A stretch of DNA of 64,000 nt from Rhodoluna sp. (GTDB lineage Bacteria; Actinomycetota; Actinomycetes; Actinomycetales; Microbacteriaceae). The position numbers and the translations under genes are program-made. Shown here piece after piece: positions 58,222-64,000 of the stretch; position 1 is the first letter of the stretch, and the number at the start of each line of letters is the position of its first letter. The stretch is taken from assembly GCF_024641065.1 (NCBI RefSeq), contig NZ_JAHEDV010000004.1:46581-110580 (forward strand). Direction: 5' to 3'. The notes below the pieces were generated by a model, which saw nothing but the letters and a program-made list of their open reading frames with translations, had not been told where the DNA came from and did no database searches.

Positions 58222-59280
58222 ATGCAGAAAAAGATTCTGGCATCAGTTGCCGCTCTAGCTGTTCTAGCTGGCGTTGCACTAGTTGGCCCTTCAGCCAGCG
58301 CAGTAACCGCTACCGCAATCGCTGGTAAGGGTTCATCATTCGCAAACGGTGCACTTCAGTACTGCCTATCTCACTACGACCCAACTTCAGGTGACACCGT
58401 TACCTACACCTCAACCGGTTCTGGTACCGGCCGCACCGAGTTCGCAGCCGGCAGCATTGCCTGGGCAGCAACCGACGCACCTTACTCAAGCGGCGCTCCA
58501 AGCTTCGCTTACAAGACCATCCCACTAGTTGGTGGCCCAGTTGTCTTTGCATACAACAAGAACTCAGGTCTTCCTGCTGGTCTCAAGCTTGACGCTCCGA
58601 CCATCTCAAAGATCTACAAGGGAACCATCACCCGTTGGAACGACGCAGCAATCAAGGCGCTGAACCCAGGCAAGACCCTGCCATCAGCAATCATCCTTGC
58701 TTACTACCGCGCAACTGGTTCAGGCACCACCGCTAACCTAACCAAGTACCTGGCTTCAAACTCAGGTTCAGCATGGACTTCAGGTAGCAACGACCTTCGT
58801 GCAGCAGCCGGCGGTACCTTGAACGCACACGCGTACTCAAAGTCAACATCATCAGTTATTGCTGACAAGGTAGAGGCAACTAAGTACGCATTCGGTTACT
58901 TCGACCTTTCAGACGCAGCTTCAGCAAACGTATACAAGGCATCGCTGAAGAACAAGGCTGGTCAGTTCATCGCTCCAAGCGCAAGCACCGGTGCCTTGTT
59001 CCTAAACGGTCAGACCACCATCCGCGACACCACCAGCCCTATGACTGATGGAACCCTAAACATCGACTTCGCAAAGCGCATCTCAGGCGCCTACCAGCTA
59101 ACCGTGGTTACCTACGGTCTTGCTCCGGTTGGCAGCACCGAGAAGAGCCGCGCGGTTGAAGGTTGGTTCAAGTACGTAGTAAACACCTGTATGCCAGCTC
59201 GCGCAGCCGGCCTTGGCTATGTGCCACTGTCAGGTGCGCTAAAGACCTCAGCTCTAGCTCAGATCAACGCGATTTACTAA
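58222..59280 (+). CDS. pstS: Phosphate-binding protein PstS, non-lipidated secreted form
   Basis: This 352-residue binding protein has a signal peptide (about 1-27, ending SASA) but no lipobox cysteine, so it should be released, not lipid-anchored. Phosphate-binding features are AGKGSSFANGALQYC at the start, STGSGTGRTEF (about 64-74), WAATDAPYS, the KIYKGTITRWND motif (about 131-142) and RATGSGTT (about 163-170). It is placed last after pstCAB rather than first. Codon usage is highly uniform, suggesting strong expression. A GCAA-loop hairpin follows, then a second PstS-like gene. Confidence 0.9.
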   Translation: MQKKILASVAALAVLAGVALVGPSASAVTATAIAGKGSSFANGALQYCLSHYDPTSGDTVTYTSTGSGTGRTEFAAGSIAWAATDAPYSSGAPSFAYKTIPLVGGPVVFAYNKNSGLPAGLKLDAPTISKIYKGTITRWNDAAIKALNPGKTLPSAIILAYYRATGSGTTANLTKYLASNSGSAWTSGSNDLRAAAGGTLNAHAYSKSTSSVIADKVEATKYAFGYFDLSDAASANVYKASLKNKAGQFIAPSASTGALFLNGQTTIRDTTSPMTDGTLNIDFAKRISGAYQLTVVTYGLAPVGSTEKSRAVEGWFKYVVNTCMPARAAGLGYVPLSGALKTSALAQINAIY

Positions 59281-59299
59281 ACAAAACGGTTAGATCGAT

Positions 59300-59332
59300 G
59301 GCGCGGATGTGGGCAACCACCTCCGCGCCTTT
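59300..59332 (+). other. GCAA-loop hairpin after pstS
   Basis: GGCGCGGA and TCCGCGCC pair, then GTGG with CCAC across a 1x1 mismatch, closing a GCAA tetraloop; only TTT follows. It lies between pstS and the second PstS-like gene. It may be a weak terminator or an mRNA 3'-end stabiliser, like the one after the sugar-binding protein gene. Confidence 0.65.
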
Positions 59333-59371
59333 GGTCGTAATTTCAACAAACACTAACCAGTAAGAGGAAAC

Positions 59372-60454
59372 ATGTTTTCAAAGAAAATCAGAAATGGCCT
59401 AAGCGTAGTTTTGGCTGCCTCACTTGCTCTTTCTCTTACTGCTTGTGACCCTCCAATGCCGCCAGATGTTGAGGCTCAGATTCTTGAGCAGACCTACACC
59501 TGCGTTGAAGGTAACACCACTGTGTCGCTGCCAGAATCGATGACCGATCTAGGTTTTCAATGGGCAGACTCTTTGACTTTTAGCTGCGTAGACCCTGAGC
59601 CAGCCATGACTCTAGAAATGCTTGGTGAGTCAGTAGCCGCCGACATTAGCGTTAGTGCCTATGCGCTCGACACAGCGCTTTGCACACCTTTGGCCACTGT
59701 GCCGTTTGCCCTGGATGCAGGCGAATTTTCCTACCAGCTCTCAGAGGCGGGGTCACTGAACCTTTCACCAAAAACTATTGCGGCCATCTTTAAGGGTGAA
59801 ATCACCAATTGGAATGATCCTAAAATTGCCGATGAAAACCCAGGATCAGTGTTTTCTGACCTACCAATCATTGTTCGAAAAGACGCTGATGAACAGGCGC
59901 TAAAGTCTGTCAACAGCTGGTTTTCACGTCTAGACGCTGCGCTCCCAGATTCGGTTTTTTCACCGACCCAGAACGTGAACCTTTCGACTTTCGTTCCTCT
60001 AGAAGAGGGCGAAATTGCCCTGGTTCAGCACAGCCTCTCGATGCAACTTGGTTTGATGTCGGCAGCAATTTATCTAGGCACCGATAAAGAGACTCAAGAA
60101 CCAATTTTGGCAATCTCAGATACCTTCGGTGTTGCATCAGCTGCCACCCAGCTGGTAGCCAAAAAGCAGGGCACCACTGGCGTGACCATGGAACTTGATC
60201 CAAAGATTGAACCGGTTGCCCAGGCCGGAATGGAAGACGCTGGTGTTCCTTACCAAGCCATTTACCCGGTGAACCTGACCATTTGTGGTGAAGATTCATT
60301 GCTTCACCGAGCTGGTGCGCTGTTCTTGCTGCGACTTGATAGCCAGGGTGCACTCGCGGCTTCGGTCTATAACCCGCTGTCAGAACAGATTCGTGTTGAG
60401 TCTTTGGCAATGGTTCGAAAAGGCCTACCACTGCCTGAATTTGCAGCCGAATAA
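59372..60454 (+). CDS. Divergent PstS-like lipoprotein
   Basis: This 360-residue protein has a lipoprotein signal with lipobox LTAC (Cys25). A PstS-type signature, LSPKTIAAIFKGEITNWNDP (about 131-150), is clear, but the N-terminal phosphate-binding loop of PstS (GSGTGR-like) is not recognisable. Instead residues 40-90 carry several Cys and acidic residues. It may anchor or cooperate with the secreted PstS, or bind another ligand; both are inference. AAGAGGA precedes the ATG. Its stop codon is inside a 20-base near-palindrome. Confidence 0.75.
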   Translation: MFSKKIRNGLSVVLAASLALSLTACDPPMPPDVEAQILEQTYTCVEGNTTVSLPESMTDLGFQWADSLTFSCVDPEPAMTLEMLGESVAADISVSAYALDTALCTPLATVPFALDAGEFSYQLSEAGSLNLSPKTIAAIFKGEITNWNDPKIADENPGSVFSDLPIIVRKDADEQALKSVNSWFSRLDAALPDSVFSPTQNVNLSTFVPLEEGEIALVQHSLSMQLGLMSAAIYLGTDKETQEPILAISDTFGVASAATQLVAKKQGTTGVTMELDPKIEPVAQAGMEDAGVPYQAIYPVNLTICGEDSLLHRAGALFLLRLDSQGALAASVYNPLSEQIRVESLAMVRKGLPLPEFAAE

Positions 60455-60471
60455 GCGCAAATTTTCGCTTA
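60452..60471. repeat. Near-palindrome at the end of the PstS-like gene
   Basis: TAAGCGCAAATTTTCGCTTA is a 20-base inverted repeat with one mismatched pair, starting at the stop codon TAA. There is no following T-tract. It may be a weak hairpin or an operator for the next gene, whose start is 11 bases downstream. Confidence 0.4.
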
Positions 60472-60481
60472 GGCTTGAGGA

Positions 60482-60886
60482 ATGCCTTCTGCAAAAACCT
60501 CTGGTCTCGGCCGCGTCTTAATTGCTGTTTATGGCGTTTTGGCCCTTGCAGCAACCGGGCGAGCAAGTTACGAGCTCATCGCTAAGTTTGACGAGGCTCC
60601 ACTGCCGTATTCGCTCTCGCTATTTTCGGCTTTGGTTTACATCCTTGCGACCATTGCATTGGCCAAACGAGGTAAAACCTGGAACCGCATTGCGCTAATT
60701 GCCGTTTCTGTTGAACTGGCCGGAGTGCTGGTCATTGGTGCCGCGAGCTTGCTTATGCCCGAAATTTTCAACTATTCAGGCAAGCAGATCAAAACCGTTT
60801 GGTCATTCTTTGGCATCGCCTATGGATTTGTTCCACTCGTACTGCCGGTTCTCGGCCTAATTTGGCTAAAGAGGCGCAAGGTATAG
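60482..60886 (+). CDS. Small membrane protein, unknown (ribF-linked)
   Basis: This 134-residue protein has four hydrophobic helices (about 8-28, 42-60, 68-90 and 106-128) and a basic C terminus (KRRKV). It has no recognised family motif. Its stop overlaps the ribF start by one base (TAGTG), so the two are translationally coupled. It resembles in size and layout the small membrane gene after truB. Confidence 0.72.
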   Translation: MPSAKTSGLGRVLIAVYGVLALAATGRASYELIAKFDEAPLPYSLSLFSALVYILATIALAKRGKTWNRIALIAVSVELAGVLVIGAASLLMPEIFNYSGKQIKTVWSFFGIAYGFVPLVLPVLGLIWLKRRKV

Positions 60887-61815
60887 TGCTAAAGATTTCA
60901 CAGCCAAGCGAACTGCCTCAAGATTTTGCTGAGACGGTAGTCACCATTGGTAAGTTCGATGGCATTCACCTCGGCCACCAAAAATTATTGGCATCAGTTC
61001 AAGAGGCAGCGGACGAGCAGATGCTGGCAAGCGTGGTGCTCACCTTTGACCGCCACCCTGACCAGCTGCTCGCACCTGAGCGGGCAAAGTTGCCTTTGAT
61101 TGGCCCTACTCAAAAGCAGCAGCTCATCGAAGATTTTGGCACGGATGTTTTGTTGACCATGCCATTCGATCAAGAGCTTGCCTCGAAGTCGCCTGAGCAG
61201 TTTGTCAAAGATGTTCTAGTAGATGGCCTGCATGCCCAATTGGTTTTGGTGGGAGAAGACTTCAGGTTCGGCGCCAGGGGAGCGGGTGATGTTGACACGC
61301 TGAAGACTCTTGGTCAGCAATTCGGTTTCGTGGTTCGAGTGGTTTCAAGCGTTGAGATTGATGGCCAGAAAGTTTCTAGCTCGCTCACACGTGATTTGCT
61401 CGATCAAGGAGAAGTAGCCCAGGTTGCCAAATTATTGGGCAGGCCTCACACGAGCGTGGGCATCATCGAGCATGGTCTAAAAATTGGTCGAACCATCGGT
61501 TTTCCGACAGCAAACATGACTCGTGATTGCGAGGGTTATTTGCCGCTTGACGGTGTTTATGCTGGTTGGCTATGCGTAGATGGCGAGCGCTACCCAGCCG
61601 CGCACTCGGTTGGCATTAACGAAACTTTTAAGGCGGTGCCGCGATTGGTTGAGTCTCACGTTATTGATCGAACCGACCTAGACCTCTATGACAGGGTAGT
61701 CACCCTTGAATTTATTGAATTCATCAGACCAGCTGCAAAGTTTGATGGCGTTGAATCGTTGGTTGCCGAAATCAATCGCGACCTCGAAAAATGCCGTGTC
61801 ATCTTGGCTATTTAG
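60886..61815 (+). CDS. ribF: Bifunctional riboflavin kinase/FAD synthetase
   Basis: This 309-residue enzyme converts riboflavin to FMN, then to FAD. The N-terminal adenylyltransferase has TIGKFDGIHLGHQ (about 20-32). The C-terminal kinase has GRTIGFPTANM (about 203-213), where the PTAN motif binds substrate. I place the start at a GTG overlapping the previous stop; a longer frame back to 60799 lies inside the upstream gene and lacks family similarity. ribF normally follows truB; here the pst genes lie between. Confidence 0.95.
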   Translation: MLKISQPSELPQDFAETVVTIGKFDGIHLGHQKLLASVQEAADEQMLASVVLTFDRHPDQLLAPERAKLPLIGPTQKQQLIEDFGTDVLLTMPFDQELASKSPEQFVKDVLVDGLHAQLVLVGEDFRFGARGAGDVDTLKTLGQQFGFVVRVVSSVEIDGQKVSSSLTRDLLDQGEVAQVAKLLGRPHTSVGIIEHGLKIGRTIGFPTANMTRDCEGYLPLDGVYAGWLCVDGERYPAAHSVGINETFKAVPRLVESHVIDRTDLDLYDRVVTLEFIEFIRPAAKFDGVESLVAEINRDLEKCRVILAI

Positions 61816-61915
61816 CTGAGGCTTTCACAGCGAAATCTCAGGCCTTTCTAATGATTCGCTCAAACTAGCCTGACAGGTTTATCCCATGAGTTGGTTTCTA
61901 CGAAAGGAAAACCCC

Positions 61916-62344
61916 ATGGCGAAAAACAAGGCAGAAGAGAATCTCGGCGACGAGAATTTGAACCACAACGAGGCATCGGTTGATGCTGAAACTGTTTATG
62001 AAACAGACACCCCAAAGAAGAGCAAAACCGCATGGATGCGTTCGCGCCCGGCCAAGATCACCGCAATTGCAGTCGGTGGCTCACTTGCGCTCGGAGCGGC
62101 ATTCGCTGGCGGCGCACTGGCCGCCGGACCATTGCACGGTCCAGCCGGATTCGCCGGTAATTCTCAATTTGGTGACCATGACGGTGGCAATTTTGCTGAC
62201 GGCCAGCGACCTCAAGGCCCTCACGAGGGTGGTCGTGGCGGCCACGGCCCAGACGGAGACAGTGACGGCGATTTCGGTGGCCAACTTGCTCCTGATGCTC
62301 CGGCACCAAGCACTTCAACCACGCCAAGCACCACGACCCCGTAA
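61916..62344 (+). CDS. Small single-pass membrane protein with Gly/Asp/His-rich tail, unknown
   Basis: This 142-residue protein is not recognised. A charged cytoplasmic-type N terminus (1-43) leads to one hydrophobic helix (about 46-70, Ala/Gly-rich). A low-complexity outer tail (about 72-142) follows, rich in Gly, Asp, His and Pro, ending in Ser/Thr-Pro repeats. The tail could be flexible or bind metal; that is a guess from composition. AAAGGA seven bases before this ATG supports it over an ATG ten codons earlier. A terminator follows. Confidence 0.65.
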   Translation: MAKNKAEENLGDENLNHNEASVDAETVYETDTPKKSKTAWMRSRPAKITAIAVGGSLALGAAFAGGALAAGPLHGPAGFAGNSQFGDHDGGNFADGQRPQGPHEGGRGGHGPDGDSDGDFGGQLAPDAPAPSTSTTPSTTTP

Positions 62345-62399
62345 CGCGAACATCCGCGTCTAAATAAATCTCGAAGCGCACTGCTTCTCTCTCGAGATA

Positions 62400-62433
62400 C
62401 CCCGGTCAATTTCCCCTGGTTGGCCGGGGTTTC
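62400..62433 (+). terminator. Intrinsic terminator after the Gly-rich membrane protein gene
   Basis: CCCCGGTCAA pairs with TTGGCCGGGG (10 bp, one G-T pair), followed by TTT and an AT-rich stretch. A second stem (ATCTCGA with TCGAGAT) lies just upstream. Confidence 0.7.
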
Positions 62434-62487
62434 GCATTTAACCATGGCGGTTGAAAAGGTTTTGAAGTGAATAGTTAGACTTCAAAC

Positions 62488-63048
62488 ATGACTGATCTAA
62501 AACCAAAGCAAATGTCTTTTGCTGGCGCAATCAAGACCGTTTTCAGCAAGTATGCCGATTTTCGCGGCACTGCCTCAAGACCCGAATACTGGTACTTCTT
62601 CTTGTTCAGCATTCTGCTAGCGATGATTACCGGCACCATTGACTCAGTGATTTGGCCAGAAGACCAAAATGCCGAATTCATTGATTCGCTCACTGCCGCC
62701 ACACCAATTGGCACTATCAGCCAGATCCTTTTGTTTCTGCCAACCCTTGCAGTGCAAATTCGACGCCTTCGCGATGCCGGTTTCTCGGCACATTTTCAGT
62801 GGCTAAACCTAGTTCCGCTAATCTTGGTGATTATCGCTATTCCAGCAGCGATCACTTCGATCACTGAGCTCTCGGCATACCCGACCGAAGAAGAATTTGC
62901 AGCGGTAATCATGCCGTTCCTGCCAGCCCTTTTGTCAATCATGATCATCTCGCTGTTCTACTTTGTCGTAACTCTTTTGCCGACCAGCGCCAAGTTTCAG
63001 AAGCCAGCAGCCGAGGCAGCGCCAATCAACACTGGCGACGCAAACTAA
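62488..63048 (+). CDS. DUF805 family membrane protein
   Basis: This 186-residue protein has the DUF805 N-terminal motif KYADFRGTASRPEYWYFFLF (part of about 22-41) and the conserved RRLRDAGFSA (about 92-101). Four hydrophobic helices are visible. E. coli relatives are YhaH and YhaI, of unknown role. The ATG is unambiguous, though the ribosome-binding site is weak. It ends about 100 bases before rpsO. Confidence 0.85.
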   Translation: MTDLKPKQMSFAGAIKTVFSKYADFRGTASRPEYWYFFLFSILLAMITGTIDSVIWPEDQNAEFIDSLTAATPIGTISQILLFLPTLAVQIRRLRDAGFSAHFQWLNLVPLILVIIAIPAAITSITELSAYPTEEEFAAVIMPFLPALLSIMIISLFYFVVTLLPTSAKFQKPAAEAAPINTGDAN

Positions 63049-63099
63049 AAACCGCTAGGATAGACAGGTTGCCGTGTATCGGCCGCGGATAAAGAGCGC

Positions 63100-63116
63100 C
63101 AAAACATCGTGTTTTG
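63100..63116 (+). other. Small hairpin in the rpsO leader
   Basis: CAAAACA-TCG-TGTTTTG is a perfect 7-bp stem with a three-base loop, 34 bases before the rpsO start. Ribosomal protein S15 controls its own mRNA leader in several bacteria; whether this hairpin takes part is unknown. Confidence 0.4.
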
Positions 63117-63150
63117 TGCACCGCGCAGTTAGTAGAAGAGGACCATTCAA

Positions 63151-63420
63151 ATGGCACTAGACGCAGCAGTGAAAACTGCAATCATCAACGAGTACGCAAC
63201 TCACCCAGGCGACACTGGTTCTCCAGAGGTGCAGGTTGCAGTACTAACCAAGCGCATCAAAGACCTAACCGAGCACCTAAAAGAGCACAAGCACGACCAC
63301 CACTCACGTCGTGGACTGTTGATCCTTGTTGGTCAGCGTCGTCGACTACTTGGCTACCTACAGGGTGTAGACATCGCTCGCTACCGTGCTCTAATCGAGC
63401 GCCTAGGGCTTCGTCGATAG
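63151..63420 (+). CDS. rpsO: 30S ribosomal protein S15
   Basis: This 89-residue protein binds 16S rRNA early in 30S assembly. The family core is intact: [19 protein letters not shown] (about 18-36), [25 protein letters not shown] and the C-terminal [19 protein letters not shown] precedes the ATG at about eight bases. The final codons and stop are the first unit of a 24-base tandem repeat. It precedes pnp, the usual order. Confidence 0.97.
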   Translation: MALDAAVKTAIINEYATHPGDTGSPEVQVAVLTKRIKDLTEHLKEHKHDHHSRRGLLILVGQRRRLLGYLQGVDIARYRALIERLGLRR

Positions 63421-63484
63421 TTCGCCTTCGGCAAACGTCGATAGTTCGTCTCCGACAAACGTCGATAGTTCGTTTTCAAAATCT
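63413..63484 (+). repeat. Three 24-base tandem repeats starting in the rpsO stop region
   Basis: Units begin at 63413, 63437 and 63461, each starting GTCGATAGTTCG; units 1 and 2 also share a similar second half (GCCTTCGGCAAAC-like), while unit 3 diverges after 12 bases. Because 24 is a multiple of three, each copy re-creates the Arg-stop end of rpsO in frame. Slippage duplication is the likely origin. Confidence 0.9.
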
Positions 63485-63515
63485 GCCTCATCCACTCGGA
63501 TGGGGCAGATTTGTT
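63478..63515 (+). terminator. Intrinsic terminator between rpsO and pnp
   Basis: AAATCTGCC pairs with GGCAGATTT, with inner CATCC/GGATG and an ACTC loop, then TTGTTT. It overlaps the end of the third 24-base repeat. Confidence 0.85.
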
Positions 63516-63763
63516 TAACCCGATGTACACCTTTGCGAAATTACCTTCCTAGGTAAATGTCAGGTGCTCTGGTAACCTTGTGAATAGAGCAACGTGGCAG
63601 GTTTGCTGGTCTTCGGTTGTGAATCTTGATGAAATCAAGCTTTTCTACTGCAGACCAGGGCATCCCTCCAATGTGGGCAAGTTAACTTGCCGCGATCGCT
63701 CACGCGCGCTATCCAGGTGAATAAATCATTTGTGATGCGCACAGAGGAAAAAGAGGAGGGACC
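63516..63763 (+). promoter_or_regulatory. Long structured leader of pnp
   Basis: This 248-base region has no gene. It holds nested stems: CTGGTCT (63606-63612) with AGACCAG (63652-63658), enclosing CTTGAT-GAA-ATCAAG (63625-63639). Then come a 16-base palindrome (63676-63691), a GCGATCGC and a strong AGGAGGG site at 63754-63760. In E. coli, PNPase represses its own mRNA through a leader hairpin cut by RNase III; a similar scheme is inferred here. Confidence 0.5.
63676..63691. repeat. Perfect 16-base palindrome in the pnp leader
   Basis: GGCAAGTTAACTTGCC is its own reverse complement. As RNA it could only form a tight hairpin with a small loop, so a dimeric DNA-binding protein site is equally possible. 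It lies 72 bases before the pnp start. Confidence 0.6.
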
Positions 63764-64000
63764 ATGGAAGGTCCAGAAATCAAAGCAACAGAAGCCGTTA
63801 TCGACAATGGCAAGTACGGCAAGCGCGTAATTCGCTTCGAAACCGGTCGTTTGGCCCAGCAGGCACAGGGTGCAGCTGCGGTTTACATCGACGAAGAGAC
63901 CATGCTGTTCTCGGCTACCACTGCAAGCAAGCAGCCAAAAGACCAGTTCGACTTCTTCCCACTAACCATCGACGTTGAAGAGCGTATGTATGCGGCTGGC
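63764..64000 (+). CDS. pnp: Polyribonucleotide nucleotidyltransferase, N-terminal fragment
   Basis: The first 79 codons of PNPase are visible before the window ends. The translation begins [20 protein letters not shown] and continues through [15 protein letters not shown] and [23 protein letters not shown] (in part), the first RNase PH-like core domain. The enzyme degrades RNA 3'-5' by phosphorolysis and also adds tails. AGGAGGG three bases before the ATG is near-optimal. The position after rpsO is the standard one. Confidence 0.95.
   Translation, partial: MEGPEIKATEAVIDNGKYGKRVIRFETGRLAQQAQGAAAVYIDEETMLFSATTASKQPKDQFDFFPLTIDVEERMYAAG

Noticed and set aside
60799..60885. ribF start inside the upstream membrane-protein gene
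   Set aside because: The added residues lack family similarity; the GTG overlapping the previous stop matches RibF length and context.
63413..63484. CRISPR-like array at the rpsO repeats
   Set aside because: The 24-base units are directly tandem without spacers and derive from the rpsO 3' end; no cas genes are present.

Overview
The window reads as the chromosome of a small-genome actinobacterium, most likely a freshwater Microbacteriaceae (Rhodoluna/Aquiluna-type 'Luna' lineage). Reasons: moderate GC for an actinobacterium, very short intergenic gaps with many TAATG, ATGA and GTGA overlaps, frequent GTG and TTG starts, and actinobacterial gene orders (argS-lysA-hom-thrC-thrB-rho-prfA-prmC-sua5-wecA-atp; nusA-ylxR-infB-rbfA-truB ... 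ribF-rpsO-pnp). The taxon is inferred from these features; no 16S gene is present. I see no insertion sequence, prophage, integrase or CRISPR array, so this is core chromosome with a few accessory modules.

Layout. 1-7 kb: the 3' end of a UvrD-type helicase, then a divergent pair: a ThiF/TOMM-like protein and a DUF2342 zincin on minus, a PDZ-Lon protease and a large UPF0182 membrane protein on plus. 7-9.4 kb: initiator tRNA with terminator, a secreted PKD-like protein and an HtrA-type serine protease. 9.4-12.7 kb: DUF3039, murI, rph, rdgB, then dedA on minus with tRNA-Arg(CCG) one base upstream of its start. 12.7-17.1 kb: a sugar module of a beta-propeller glycosidase, a lipoprotein binding protein and two AglF/AglG-like permeases. 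It has two LacI-type operators and no ATPase gene. 17.2-23.6 kb: argS and the lysine/threonine genes lysA-hom-thrC-thrB. 23.8-29.7 kb: rho, prfA, prmC, tsaC/sua5, wecA-like, atpI-like. 29.9-36.8 kb: the F1Fo ATP synthase operon atpBEFHAGDC, closed by a bidirectional terminator.

36.8-43.8 kb is a looser accessory stretch: cobalamin adenosyltransferase, yaaA, ogt, an aminoaldehyde dehydrogenase, an orphan EccC/FtsK-like ATPase, a membrane protein, and gabT. The dehydrogenase and aminotransferase together suggest putrescine/GABA use. 43.9-49.3 kb: dxr, site-2 protease, ispG and proS (isoprenoid MEP pathway interleaved with regulated proteolysis). 49.4-54.8 kb: nusA-ylxR-infB-rbfA-truB, with no rimP in front of nusA.

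54.8-61.8 kb: between truB and ribF lies a phosphate-uptake module, pstC-pstA-pstB-pstS, plus a second, divergent PstS-like lipoprotein. It is flanked by two small membrane-protein genes and carries two candidate PHO boxes. 61.9-64 kb: a small Gly/Asp-rich membrane protein, a DUF805 protein, rpsO with a 24-bp tandem repeat that re-creates its own stop codon, a structured leader, and the first 79 codons of pnp.

The parts most worth a second look are the tRNA-Arg/dedA junction, the possible RNA switch in front of infB, the rpsO stop-codon repeat, the pst insertion with paired PstS proteins, the orphan EccC-like ATPase, and GCAA-loop hairpins just after two binding-protein genes. I did not find a convincing wholly new multigene system.
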